The translations under genes were made by a program, and so were the position numbers. Of a DNA stretch of 64,000 bases, positions 1-11,580 are shown piece by piece; position 1 is the stretch's first letter; each line of letters starts with the position of its first letter. The DNA lies in assembly GCA_050084985.1 (NCBI GenBank), contig JBITNC010000001.1, positions 95,666,001-95,730,000 of the forward strand, written 5' to 3'. This DNA is from Nageia nagi (lineage: Eukaryota; Pinophyta). The notes under the pieces are model-generated. The model did not search any database and was not told the origin of the DNA. It saw only the letters and a list, made by a program, of their open reading frames with translations.

Positions 1-234
1 GGAAAGGATGTTGATTGCCCCTATAAAGGATTCATGATTGGATTGTTATTTATTTTATATTAGATAAGAATATTATATTTGTTTCATATTTTTTAATTCT
101 TATGATAAAAATAAAAATAAAATTACATTATTAGATTGCATCACTTACTAAACTTGGCTATTTAAAGTATTCTATGTATAAGGGGTATGGGATATGGTAT
201 AACACATTAGTTTATGGGTTGATGGTAATGATTG

Positions 235-610
235 TAATGGGAAAAGAACATTGACATTTAATTCAAATGGAAGAGTAATTGGTTTCTCTTGATCCCAAAA
301 AATAATGTAAGTTATAAAATTTAACAATGTTCTATGGATGTGAACGAAATGTGGTAAGGAGAGAACATTGACTTCCAATCCCATGGGAAGAATAATTTCT
401 TATTCTTGATCCCAAGAATAATGGAAGCTATAAAATTTAACAATATTCTAGGGTTGACTTCTATCAGTTTACTAGAAGCAATTTCTTGCTTAAACTTATA
501 GATAAGGGTAGAAGTAAGAGGTTTTAACAATAATAATATTGACTCCCTTATTGATGGGGAGAGCAAGTACTTGCTCTTTTTCCCAAAGGATATGGAAGCA
601 TCTCAAATTT
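235..610. repeat. Short tandem duplication, about 118 bp unit
   Basis: A unit containing 'aacattgac', a 'cttgatccca' stretch and 'ctataaaatttaacaat' occurs at about 246 and again at about 364. A more diverged partial copy starts near 537. The first two copies are 118 bp apart. No protein is recognisable in either strand. Confidence 0.7.
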
Positions 611-1959
611 AGCAACCCATAAAGGTGGATGTAGGGAATATGGATGTGTGAATGTATGGAGTTGTGAATTTATAGTCATAAAAAATGGATAAATGAATGA
701 ATTACATAACTATCTGGATGTCAAACATAACATGCTAGTAACTCACTAGGCTTATAATAATAATGTATATATTGTTAGTGGAATGAATGGATAGTATAAT
801 AGAAAAGCGTAATAAATAAAACATTCAATATTAAATTCATCAAATAATCTTTTGTTTTGGTTTTATCCATTGAGATGATATAAAACAAAGTTATAATACA
901 CATAAGTTTACTATGAACTCATGTGTGTGCAATGATATTTATTCCCTTCTCTTGATGCTCCCAAAATTAATATTTTAAGAGCATAAAATATTTAAGCTGA
1001 TTCATCCATATGAGTGTACAATGTTCCATCATAGGGATTGGATATGTCACCACTTTGTAAGGTATACCTCACTTTGTTTTTTCTATTTTTTTTCTATTCT
1101 CTTTTGAATATTTTTCTATCTATATACACATTTTTGTTTTTTCTATTTTATTTTTTCCTATTCTCTTTTCCTCTATCCTAGCTCTTGGGTTCGATATGAA
1201 GTGAAATAATAGAAGAATAAAAATTCAAAATTATGCTCAATGAAGATCTAGCTTTTGATTAAATTGAGATTTTAAAATGTGACAATGTGTTTGAGTTCAT
1301 AATATCCTGAACATGTATCATAATTATGTTTGTTTATCATCCTAGGTTTCAAAAACTCTATAGAAGATATTTTGATAAAATCAAATATGAATATTATATT
1401 GATAAACTACTTATTTATTTATAAATATAGTTATATATATGAATAATATGTGGATGGATGTATGATTCATACAGACAACTTGGTAAGCTACTCTAATCAT
1501 CATGTTTGACACCTTAATAGTTTTAAGACATGGAAGTAATGGATAAAACAAAATGAACATAGTAATATGGTATGGATACATAAGGGAGTACATTCAATAG
1601 CCATGATGCTTCAGAAATGTAATTTTTAAGTATACATATACACATATAATTTTATACTTTTATAGAATTTTTCAATTTTTTACTTTTTAGATCTTATAAT
1701 TTTTATTGTTTTTCATTTTTTATAATAAAAAATTATAGTTAACTAGGAGAAGGATGAATCCTCCAATGTGAAGGATGTGAAATATAAGGAAGCCAAAAAT
1801 ATGATGAAATACAATTACCCTAATGTGACCAACATGGTTTATCATCATTTGATTGTGTATAATTTATTAATATGCTTAATGAATGCATAGATAATAGATG
1901 AAGTAAATCATGATCTATCATTAAAGGTATATCCACTTTGAATCATCTATCATCTATTA
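611..1959. other. AT-rich stretch without a recognisable gene
   Basis: Nothing codes convincingly here. Around 1076-1180 a pyrimidine-rich segment (ttttttctatttt...ctattctctttt) is duplicated about 59 bp apart. This could be untranslated or flanking sequence of element A, but no LTR boundary can be placed. Confidence 0.5.
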
Positions 1960-2345
1960 AATCTTAAAATACATGCTTCAATTGTTGACATTGATCAATA
2001 TCATGCCCCAATTGGTGATATAAAATAAAATATTCATGCTTAATGGAATCACTTGACTTGTCATGAAATTTCTTTATCTCAGTTAATATAACCCATTGTT
2101 TATAATGTAAGTGTTCAATAATTTGTGATTTGAGCTTTAACAATGGCATAGAATTTAGGTTCTCATTATTTTGTTTCTTTTCTAAAGCATGGATATTTTG
2201 ATTTCCTAAGGATTCATAAGATGTGAAATCAGATATCTTTTAGTATTGAACATTGAATCCTGATGTTAAAGACAAGCATCAAAGAATCCATGGAGGTTTA
2301 GGTGGAAGATATGTTGGTTCATATTTTTTGTAAAAATAGATCATT
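1960..2345 (-). pseudogene. Ty3/gypsy gag-like fragment with zinc-knuckle-like motif
   Basis: Read on the minus strand, 2149-1964 gives a 61-residue open frame ending in YHQLGHDIDQCQQLKHVF. This resembles the degenerate zinc-knuckle region of Tat/Ogre-type gypsy gag (C/Y-x-H-x-x-x-G-H-x-x-x-x-C-x-x-L-K). Upstream in the same direction (about 2330) the frame reads YEPTYLPPKPPW, a proline-rich linker also typical of such gag proteins. The region lies downstream of the protease of element A on the same strand, so it is either a second domain of A or part of another collapsed copy. Stops interrupt it. The family is reasonably sure; the element assignment is inference. Confidence 0.5.
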
Positions 2346-2639
2346 TTGATCAACTTAGGACTTGAGTTTTCTTTTTTCATATTATTGAACATCATTTTAA
2401 ATTATTCTAATGATTACATTTCATCTATATAATCTTCTTTGGATTTTACTTCACATCTCTTATCTTTACAATGATGCCCCTGTTGGATAGGACATTCATA
2501 ACCCAAATATATCTTATTTGAGGGGGTAAGTTCTCTAAAAATAGAATATGAAATTGACATTGTTTGAAATAGTCCTTCAAAAGAGAAAGATGTTTTTATT
2601 TTTAAATTTTCTATGTTCAACTCTATCTTTGATCATTGT

Positions 2640-3229
2640 GTAATGTTGTAATGTGAGTATGGATTTTCATCTCTTAGAAAACAAAGGACTATCCCCTCAT
2701 GAATGTATTTTAGACAACCATGTAATGTAAATGGGACACATTCCATTTCTCAAATCCATGGTATTCTTAAAAGAATATTATATTGTTGGATATCTCCTTC
2801 AATAACATATAGTGATGTTTGTATTATCTTGGATCCAATAGTGATGGGTAATACTATTGATCCTATTATTGAATATAAGGCATTGTTGAATGCCTTTATT
2901 TTTGAAGATGATGCAAAAATATAAGATAAGGGAAGATTCAAATTTTGATATGTTGATGTAGACATGATATTGATATCTGATCCTTTATCTATTAATATTC
3001 TCTTAACAAACTTACCATCTACTTTACTGATGACATGTAAAGGAGGATCTAATCCTTGAGGTCCATTATTTGATTTTATCTCATAATCACAAAATGAAAT
3101 TATGGATTGTAGGCATGTTTTAATATTTTCAATGAATGAAATAAAACTTTTATGATTACTTACATCCATTTCAATTTCTTTAAGTATTTGATTCATAACA
3201 TCCTTATAAGTTTTAGATTGTTGTAACAA
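2640..3229 (-). pseudogene. Ty3/gypsy retropepsin (protease) relic of element A
   Basis: Aspartic protease that would cleave the Gag-Pol polyprotein. On the minus strand a 159-residue frame (3229-2750) contains the catalytic block as ILIDKGSDINIM in place of the usual L-I/V-D-G-G-S-x-x-N-I-M, so the Asp is kept and one Gly has become Lys. It is followed by IKAFN and then YNILLRIPWI, matching the family's Y-N-x-L-L-G-R-P-W-I with Gly lost. After one stop the frame continues with STLH-like PFTLHGCLKYIHEG, typical of Tat/Ogre elements, and ends near 2640. gag of the same element lies upstream (3366-4431). Inactive because of the stop and substitutions. Confidence 0.85.
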
Positions 3230-3365
3230 CTCGAATAAGGATATTTTTACTAATGAGATTTTTTAACTATTGTTGTTGCTGCTCATTTTGATTCCAAGTA
3301 TGTATCCTTTGATTGTAAATAGGTAGAATGTTTATAGTATTTACTTAATATGGAATAAGTGAGTT

Positions 3366-4431
3366 TCAACAAATTTCTAAATTTTGATTTGAAATAGAAA
3401 TAAGATTATCCACTTCCAACTTAACATCATTGATTAAATCTTGAATTTTATCTTTTAACATTCTACAATTATTTGTATCATGATCCTTTTGATAATGATA
3501 ATTACAAAACTCTTTTTTGTTACACCATATGCTTTCTTTTGCTTTAGGATTTTTTGGTTTTATAGCAGGCAAGTTAATAATTAGATGATCATACAATTTC
3601 TTTAAAATATTAAAAAGAGATTTCGGTAAAGGTGTAAATGTTTATTTTGGTCTTTGATTTCTTTCTTAATTGTTAATCTTTATTTCATCGTATTCGATTT
3701 TTACTTTCTTGATTACAACTGCTTGGGTAATAGCTTCTTCGAAGGTCCTATGTTGTTGAATTTGTAATATACTAGCAATAAGCCTTAAACAACTTTGACT
3801 AAATAATTTAACCAACTCTTCTTGAGGTAAATTATAAAGCATGTTAGTTAGTATGACCCTCCATCATGAAATAAAGTGTATGATTGATTCATCATGGAAT
3901 TATTATAGTTTCACAAGATCCATGATAGAAGATTTTTCTTTGATATTAATTATAAAATATTCTAAAAACACATTTGCCAATTAGAAAAATGAATAAATAC
4001 TATGTTGCGACAAATTATTGTGCCAATCTATTGCTCGATTAGCAAATGTCATGGGAAAGATGTTTAACATTAATGCATCATCATTAGCAATCAAATAACT
4101 TGAGTATTTAAATCATCTTAAATGTTTCTTAAGATCTTCCTTTCCTTTCAATGGTTCGATATTTGGAATTTCAAATTTGAAAAGAATTTCCTTCTTAAGA
4201 ACATCAAGATGAATTGGTTCATTGCAAATTATTTCATAAGACATATTTTGTTTATCTTGCATACATAACTCTCTTTCTATTTCCTTTAATCTTTTACAAA
4301 AGTTTTCATCTTCTTTTGTTTCCTTTCCTTTTGTTTGATTTTGCAAATACATAGGATATTCTTTATTTCTTGGATTTACTTCTTCTTCATATCTTTGGAA
4401 AGGTCTATACCTTTGTTTAGATGATGATTTT
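3366..4431 (-). pseudogene. Ty3/gypsy (Tat-like) gag relic of element A
   Basis: Structural Gag of a Tat-like gypsy element. The minus-strand frame starts next to the copia-1 LTR and runs through a basic, Lys/Arg/Glu-rich N-terminal part to FEIPNIEPLKGKEDLKKHL, which matches the 'P-x-x-x-x-Y-x-G-x-x-D-P-x-x-H-L' opening of retrotransposon gag. With stops and shifts it continues as DDALMLNIFPMTFANRAIDW (the F-P-x-x-L-x-x-x-A-x-x-W core), then SILQIQQHRTFEEA, then FCNYHYQKDHDTNNCRMLK at 3366-3596, a degenerate zinc-knuckle-like motif. The protease follows at 3229. The N-terminus is cut at 4431 by the 5' end of copia-1, so upstream sequence of A should lie beyond 13127. Confidence 0.85.
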
Positions 4432-4932
4432 TGTTGAAATTTATAATGCATTATTGTAAAGGTTATGTAATAATCTTCTATGTAAGTTCACTAATACTTA
4501 AGGGTATCATTTGATACCTTAAGTATTTAAGTGAATATAATAATGTAACTTGTCCTACACTCCATGTCATAAGCATGCCCCTTGGGTAAAAGGGAGTGCA
4601 TATCATGCCCTTGTACATTGGGTAAAAAGGTGATCCAAAGATGGATTTTGGCCTATAAATAGAAGACTCCCTCTTTGTTATCACATAGTAATTTGTGGAG
4701 TAAAGTTATGCTATAGGATAGTGTTTAGAAGATGAGATTAGGAGAATTGTAAGAGATTCATGTTTGTGAATGAAGTGAGATCTAGTTAATGGATGTACTC
4801 CTAGTTGGAGGAACCACTTAATCTCTTGTGTCACTTTTTGAGATTGCTTTGTGAGTTATTTAGATGTGATTTGTGAGCTTTCATATGATTTTGAGAGTTT
4901 AGGGTTGTTTATGTTATATTGCAACTCCTTCG
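4432..4932 (+). repeat. 5' LTR of copia-1
   Basis: About 500 bp, from TGTTGAAAT to just before the PBS. It contains a canonical promoter core (TATAAATAG at 4654) followed by a short R-U5-like part. Only the first 80 bp have a partner at 13048, so the right edge is inferred from the PBS; the expected terminal CA is not clear. Confidence 0.75.
4654..4662 (+). promoter_or_regulatory. TATA box in copia-1 LTR
   Basis: TATAAATAG followed by 'aagactccctc' lies 222 bp into the LTR, the normal place for a retrotransposon core promoter driving plus-strand transcription. Confidence 0.75.
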
Positions 4933-4934
4933 TT

Positions 4935-4950
4935 TGGTATTAGCTTGGTG
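4935..4950 (+). other. Degenerate primer-binding site of copia-1
   Basis: TGGTATTAGCTTGGTG resembles the plant Ty1/copia consensus TGGTATCAGAGC (3' end of initiator tRNA-Met) followed by TTGGTG. It sits directly after the inferred LTR end. Confidence 0.65.
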
Positions 4951-5139
4951 TGGAAGCTTTTCTTCAACATCTTGGTGATCTTTCTTCATTCCTCATCTTA
5001 CACTCTATTGGTGAGGTAAAACTAAGAGAAGGTGTAAATTTCCTCCTCCTTGGTTATTTTTTGGATTATTGCATTATGCTACTAACATATTATTTACTAT
5101 GTGTTAATCCTTTTTTTTTGAGAAAAATATGACTAACAA

Positions 5140-5480
5140 AGTTGTAAATTTTTTTTTTACTAACCTCCTATTTTACTTGCAATTTTTTAATTGCTACAAT
5201 TTGTTTTTAAAGGGTTAGTGTACATTTTTTTTTCATATAATACTTTTTAGGAATTTTTTTCTTAGCTAAAAATAAAAAAGAGAATATTGTATTTTACAAT
5301 GTTATAGAGTATTTTTTTTTTTATCCAAACTTTTAACCCTTTTTTTATATAGAAGTCTTTTTTTTTTAATACAATATATTTCAAAATATATTTTATTAAA
5401 AAAAAGGATGAGGTTGTAATTTTTCAAAAATATATGTTTCTTTCAAAAAAAAGGAAGGGAGACATTTTTTTCAACTTGTT
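5140..5480. other. T-tract-rich low-complexity segment
   Basis: Many runs of 7-10 T, with some A runs near 5400-5450, broken by short mixed spacers. No coding potential is seen. Confidence 0.6.
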
Positions 5481-5579
5481 TTTCAAAAAGATTGTACATT
5501 ATCCCAATAGGCACCTTATTTTCTAGAATGCATGGCCACAACAATATTTTAGAATTCATAAATTAAAATATTTAGCAAC

Positions 5580-6480
5580 AATAAGAAAATTTTCATCAGA
5601 TATAAAAGAATATTGAGAACCTCCTAGTTGGTGCCAAAGCTTAGGCACTTTATTTTTTGGCATTTATTTCTAGGCATTTTCAATGTTTGTCATGTCTTCA
5701 AATACTGATTACATTCTTATCAGTTGTAGTATAAGATGCATTTTCTCCACAAAAAAACAAAGCGAGACATTATAAATAAAAAACTTTTTAAGTTGTTGAG
5801 ATGTTCCAAACATGAGCAAGAAATCTCTTATTTTGCTAACTATTTTATACACAGGAAAGATTTGTGCAAAGTTTTGAAGCATTTTGCCAAGCATGGTTGA
5901 TAAACCACATAAGAATATGTCAAACAATAAGAATTATAGTAACATCCTTTTTGTTTAGCCTCTAGCTCTTTTTTAAAAAAAATTAAATAATAGGAAACTT
6001 CATATTTGAGTGTTTGAAACAATGAGAACATAGCATTCGCATTGTTTCATTTCTAAAATAAAATGAACGCAAAATACTTTCCATGTGTATATTTTGACCA
6101 ACTAAATTGGAAGTATCCATAAGAATCTATGGATGCAAACTTTTTAATGTAAAATTCTGAAGCACAACAATGTAGTTGACACCCCAAAGAAAGGTAATAT
6201 GGCTTATCCCTGTAATTGGCTACAAAATCCTACAAGTTTGTAAGCTGAGTGTACAACTAATTGGACCAGTAATAACTAAACCAGCATAATACAAAGAGGG
6301 AAATGAATCACATAATTTGAGATATGATGAATCCATTCGCAATGAAGCCATTAGAAAATAAAATCTGGCAGGTATTGCCAATTCATTGCTGTATGTTTTT
6401 CCACTGTCCATTGAAATACGCAACCTCTTTGCCTGGTTATTGTAGAATGTTCGCCAAATGCTGAGCCTACTGTTACCCTT
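5580..6480 (-). other. Coding-like segment of unknown origin inside copia-1
   Basis: On the minus strand two fairly long frames have protein-like composition: 6423-6220, with residues such as RISMDSGKTYSNELAIPARF, and 5927-5709, with FLCGLSTMLGKMLQNFAQIF. The local base composition is a little richer in G+C than the flanks. It lies between the PBS and gag of copia-1, where such elements normally have only a short leader, and runs opposite to the element. I do not recognise the family. It may be a captured host-gene fragment, a nested unrelated insertion, or chance. Confidence 0.3.
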
Positions 6481-8454
6481 CAGTTTGTCTAGTTATTCTC
6501 AAGTTGAAGGAGTATGACTATATTTCATGGATAAACTAAAACACACAAAAGTATTGAATATGATGTGCATTCAATTATAATGATGCTTGTTCTTCTGACA
6601 TATTTTTCATGGTTCTTTTCAATGTTTCATGTCTACTGCAAGACTTATGACATGAAAATACTCATTATTTTGAATTCCATAAAAAAATTCACTTTTTAAA
6701 GTAATTTCCCATTTAAAAAATGAGTTGTACTCTTACTCTTTGGCCTTGCTAGGTTATATGACTTTGACACAAGCAAATCCTATCAATTTGGTATAACATG
6801 CCTAATGGCTTAAATTGATCATCTCTCTACTTCATCGATGAACCTTAATTATTTCACCCAATAGCCCACTAAAACATAGGTCCTCATGGCCCTCTCTGAT
6901 TCACCACAACATGAGGGAGGCTGACCTCTCCCTTTGCACACTTTTTTGCTCCCCTCCTTCATGCACCTGTCTCAAACCCAGCTACGTTGGCCTTCAGGGA
7001 GCCTCCTTCCTCACCGTTTGTGTGGCTTTTGCATGGCTCTTTTGACTTCGTGCTTCCCTGACCTCTTTCTTTAATTTTTTTTACTCCTTCTTGAATAACG
7101 CATGCCTACTTCTTTCTTTTTGGTCATCCTCCTATCAAATCCCATTTAATCTGGTATTTTTCTCTTCTCTTGCAAGTAACATTGATTGCAAAATTTTTTA
7201 GAGGATGTCCATACATTATTCCATTACTTACTATCCTTCATTTATTTCATTCTAACTTAGGAATAGGAGTAAATGATTTCTTAATTAATTCTTATCTTAT
7301 TTAATTGGAGAACATCATGATAAGAAGATTAAGGCATTTTGTTTACTCCTTAAATTTATTTTTTGGCAATTTTTTAATTATCTTGAAGTTGCAAGATCTT
7401 TTTTAAGTAAAATTTATTTTTAGAAGAATTTTTTATGTATGTATACTTAGAAGATTTTTTCTGGCATGCAAATATTTTTAGGGATAAATTGCTAAATTAG
7501 TATGCTATCTTTAGGGATAAATGTTTAAATCAAAGAAGGGGGAGTTGTATAATCTTTACTTAAATATTTATCTAAATAATGCATGTTAGAAATGACAAAA
7601 TATTGCATCTTTCTAAATTCCTTATGCAAAGCTAACTTATTTTTTTCTTAAATGATGCATCCTTTTTCCTTGCAAAAGTTGACTTGTGTAAAAAAAAAGA
7701 ACCTATGTAAAGATGTCCTTTAGGGGTTAGTAAACAAAACCCATTAGACTCTTAAGGTTCCAAGTTATTAATGGATGATGTTTTACTTCATGTTTCCATA
7801 CTTTGATTTATTTGCTTATGCAAATAAAAAAATACAAACATTGATATGAGCAACCCCCTAAAATGAACATATTTGCATATACATTCCACAATATGACTTG
7901 TTTAGGGAGCCATGAGGTGAGAATAGGCAAACTAGAGCCTTTAAGTCTGATGATCCAAGTGATGAAAATTTGCTTCTCAATTGCCCTAAATCTTCTTTGA
8001 TCTAGACATAACTCTAATAGGTGGAGAGGCATGTATGTAGTGATACCATATGTCTGCATATCCATTCAAGATTATCCTGATAACCTAGGAGGAAAACATG
8101 AAACCTAATCAAGATTATTAATTTAGCTATCTAATATACATCATAACCTTAGAAAATAGTAGGTACTTCTCCTTGTGAGAGTATAATACTGATCAGGTGA
8201 CTAGTTGAGAATTGGTAGTACTTGAACTCCTCTTGTGTGGCATCTCAGGGAAAGCTTAACTTAATAGACAAGAAAATAATCCTCAAAATTCACTCTACAT
8301 CTACGATTCTTGAGATGAGAAATGTATTTAGGTACATGAGTTATTATTTATGTTGTAAAATATTTGCACTTGTGAATCAAATCAAGCATGTCTCAAGTGT
8401 TAAATTTAACATGTATTATTTACTTGGTTAAAACTTAACATATAACATTGTTTA
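6481..8454. other. Extra leader sequence of copia-1, no recognised gene
   Basis: No protein family is recognised. A G+C-richer island at about 6880-7060 contrasts with the AT-rich surroundings. An 85-residue minus-strand open frame at 7808-8065 has no known motif. The whole 5.1-8.45 kb stretch exceeds what a copia leader needs and may be a nested insertion whose ends have decayed. Confidence 0.4.
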
Positions 8455-9450
8455 TTGAATCACATACTTATTACTTTTTCATATATTTGTGTAGCAAATA
8501 AGACTCCTTTTTACCCAAACAAATTCTTGATGGTTCTAACTTTGGATTTGGAGAACTTAATGAGACTTGAATTACAAGCAAAGAAGCTTTGGCAAATAGT
8601 GAATGAGAACCTTGTACCTCTTACAGATGAGAAAGCACTAGAAGGTTACAACATAAATAATGAGTTGGTAACCTCTATGATCTTTTATGTAGTTTTAGAT
8701 GATGTGTTTTGATGAGTTTCTCTTCAACCTTAGCAAAGGAAGCTTGGATAAGCTTAAACAAATCTACCTTAGATATAAATTTTTCAAAAAGATTTACTAT
8801 TCTTCAAAAGTTGATTCAATCTCATAAAAAAAAGATAAAAATATTACCATCTACTTGAATAAAATCATTGACCTTAAAATCCCAATTATTTTTTATGGGT
8901 GCAATTGATCAATGATGAGTTCATGGTCTTCATCATTCTTTAAAATCTTTCATCAAAGTTTGTAAATTTGTAATGGTTATGAAAAAGGCTTGATGATGAA
9001 GAATAAGTCTTCTCTCTTAAAAATCTTTTCTAGGCTTCTTTTGAAGCATAAGAAACCTTTAACAAAAAGATGTTGATTTCTTCTCTTAAGAAAAATACGT
9101 TGCTCTAGAGAAATCAAAACTCCTTTCAAGAAGAAGTTCAACCATCAAAAATTTTTTATCCTTCTTTCTTCAAAAAATTTGAAAAAAGAGGCTAATGGTA
9201 ACAATAGTAGTAGGAACAATGGTAACAATAATAATAACAAGAAAACAACAACAGTAGCAGGAACAACAACAACAACAACCACTTCAAGCAAAGAGATGGA
9301 AAAGGTAAAGAAAATAATTTATATCTTAAGAAAAGTTTGATGGTAATTATAACTATTATGCCATCCATGTTACAAAGAAGTTGATTGCTACAAAAAGAAA
9401 AAAGAGAAAAAAAATAAAGGTAATAGAAATTAAAGAAATTCAAAAGAGAG
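8455..9450 (+). pseudogene. Ty1/copia gag relic of copia-1
   Basis: Capsid-nucleocapsid protein. Residues LQAKKLWQIVNEN and, after an ALEGYN-like segment, MIFYVVLDDVF match the 'x-x-W-x-x-V' and 'L-x-x-S-I-x-x-x-x' blocks of copia gag (UBN2-type). After a stop, AKEAW and FTILQKLIQSHKKK (about 8740-8830) continue the pattern. A poly-Asn/Thr segment encoded by an imperfect AAC/AAT run (9196-9284) precedes a battered zinc-knuckle at about 9360-9400 (C-x-x-C-Y-K-E-V-D-C in one frame). Several stops and shifts are present. Confidence 0.7.
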
Positions 9451-9508
9451 AAAAATATTCAAGCTGAATTTGCTATAATGCTCTACTCCATTTCTTGCAC
9501 TTTTTTAT

Positions 9509-10030
9509 TTGATTGGATTATTAACTCCTGGTTGCACTAATCATCTATATTTTGAAAGGAAAAAGTTTAAGAACTTTCACAAGTATAGAAAAGATGTAGT
9601 TGTGATAGGTGATAACTCTACCTTTGAAGTCCAAGGAATTGAGAGTGTGTTGATTCATAGGAAGGTTCTTGATAATGTGCTCTATGTTCCTAAGCTTAGG
9701 ATGAACCTTCTCGCCATAATCTAAGTTGCTAGAAAAGAGTACTTGTTTGAGTTTGACTCTCAATCCTAGTGCATTAATAAAGGACTTACTATGATGGTTA
9801 AAGGGTTAGTAAAAAATGATCTCTACATTATGGATCAATTTCTAGCAAAGATGTGTTTTGCTACAAATATGTGTTCTAGAGGCAATCTTTGGTACCAATG
9901 TTTAGAGCATCTTAATCATAAGAGTATTTAAATCATGAAAGATCAAAAACTTGTGGAAGGTTTGCCTTCAATTTCTCCTTCAATTGGTTTGTGCAAAAAG
10001 TGCATTCTTGGTAAGATGCATAGATAAAAG
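9509..10030 (+). pseudogene. Copia-1 protease and GAG-pre-integrase relic
   Basis: The frame 9509-9724 starts with TPGCTNHL, the remains of the copia protease signature L-D-S-G-C-T-N-H; the catalytic Asp is replaced. It continues through VVVIGDNSTFEVQGIESV to NVLYVPKLRMNLLAI, the conserved block before the integrase zinc domain. From about 9880 LWYQCLEHLNHKSI and GLCKKCILGKMHR give the H-H-C-C zinc-binding region (pre-integrase), with one H and both Cys of the C-x-x-C pair visible. A stop lies between the two halves. Inactive. Confidence 0.85.
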
Positions 10031-10500
10031 TTTGAAAGAGATAAGGCAACAAGAGCATTTCAAACTTTTCAATTGTGCATGCAATATTTAATTAGATTAT
10101 TTTAAGACTTGTTGCTTGAGAAGATCATTTAGACGTTCTTGAAACTTGCTTGATGATTTTATTAGGATGGACTTATAGGGATATTACTTGAGCATAAGGT
10201 CAAACTTTGTGATTTTAAAGTATTAGGTTAGTTTAAAATAATACATCTTAATTTAAGAGTTGAGTCTTGGAAGAATATAATCAGAGTTATATCTATTGTG
10301 TACATATGATAGAGTAGTTTACAATTCCATCACTCCTAATAGATGTTTTTGCAAAGAAAAATAGGATATATGAGATGGTTGATGCATTGTTGGGTAATTT
10401 TATTTTTTTGAGAAAGTAGTAAGCTGCTTTGTTCTTGAAAGGGTTCATAAAAGCCATTTAGGGTAAAACTCTTTTTGAAGCATAGTCAAAAATAAAACCT
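10031..10500 (+). other. Position of the copia-1 integrase core, not recognisable
   Basis: The D,D-35-E core should be here. Only scattered frames remain and I cannot place the catalytic residues, so the core is probably deleted or replaced. Confidence 0.4.
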
Positions 10501-10790
10501 AACATTTCTCACCTTAGGGTGTTTAGTTGTGAAGCATTCTGTAATATTATTTTTGAGAAAAGGAAAAATTTGAAAAAAAGAGTTGAAAAATGTATATTTG
10601 TGGTTATGATAGTTAGCATAGAGGCTACAAGCTCCTTTACTCTCCATCCTATAGAGCCATGTTTATTTCAAGGGATGTAAAGCTCAATGAACTTCCTAAA
10701 GAATCTACTTCTAATGAGAATGTTGATGTCCCAAAGGACTCTTCAGTTACACCTAACTAGTTAGATATTGATGTAGATAAGTCACCTCAG
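10501..10790 (+). pseudogene. Copia-1 integrase C-terminal region relic
   Basis: The frame reads HLRVFSCEAFCNIIFEKRKN and then KKRVEKCIFVV, matching the H-L-R-x-F-G-C-x-A...K-x-x-K-C-x-F-x-G-Y block found after the copia integrase core. In a shifted frame FISRDVKLNELPKESTSNEN follows, equivalent to the usual S-R-D-V-x-F-x-E. A Ser/Asp-rich linker leads to the reverse transcriptase. Confidence 0.75.
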
Positions 10791-11580
10791 GAACAAAATT
10801 CTTCAACACAAAGGGTAACAAGGAGCATGACCTTGAACAAATCTTTATTTACTAAGATTAATAATAAACATGAGCCCTCAACCTTCAAAGAAGCTTCTAA
10901 GCATGCGTGTTGAATGGAAGCCATGAAAGTAGAGTATGAGGCACTTATGAAAAATAAAATTTGGGATTTGGTTTCTTATCCCAATGAGAAGAATGTGATT
11001 GGAAAAAAGTGAATCTTCAAGGTCAAGTTCAATTCAGTTGAAGATATTGAGAAATACAAAGTAAGGTTAGTAGATAAAGGTTTTTGCTCAAAAATATGGT
11101 GTAGATTATGAGAAAACCTTTGATCTTGAGGAAAATATACCTATTGTGAGAATTATCCTTTCTCTTTCTACAACTCAAGGATGGAAAGTTTTTCAATTTA
11201 ATGTTAAGAGTGCATTTCTCAATAGTGATTTACATGTAAAAATCTTTATGAATCAACCAGAAGGGTTCATTGTGGAAGGTAAAGAGTCCTTTGTGTGCAA
11301 GCTAAAGAAGTCATTGTATGGACGTAGGTAAGTACTTAGAGCCTAGTACAAGAAGATTTTAGGATACTTTATAGATATTGAATTTTTCAAATATTTTTTT
11401 GACTTTGATCTTTATGTGCTCAATCAAGAAAAAGATGTGGTCTTGATTCTTTTTTATGTGATGATCTTCTGATAACTAGGAATAATGATGAAATCATTCA
11501 AGAGTGCATATCCAAACTTAAGGTAATATTTGAAATGATTAATCTTGGTATTTTGCACTACTATCTTGAAATGTAAGTGT
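10791..11580 (+). pseudogene. Copia-1 reverse transcriptase relic (RVT_2)
   Basis: RNA-dependent DNA polymerase domain. AMKVEYEALMKNKIWDLV (about 10920) is the standard start (M-x-x-E-x-x-A-L-x-x-N-x-T-W-x-L-V). The open frame 11146-11331 contains FNVKSAFLNSDL (usually D-V-x-x-A-F-L-N-G-x-L, so the first catalytic Asp is now Asn) and MNQPEGF, then CKLKKSLYG. The Y-V-D-D box near 11457 has lost one base, leaving 'tatgtgatgatctt', so DDLLITRNNDEII continues in a different frame. Catalytically dead. Confidence 0.85.

Noticed and set aside
4950-5132. 60-residue open frame after the copia-1 LTR
   Set aside because: Lies in the leader just after the PBS and has no gag motif or homologue I recognise.
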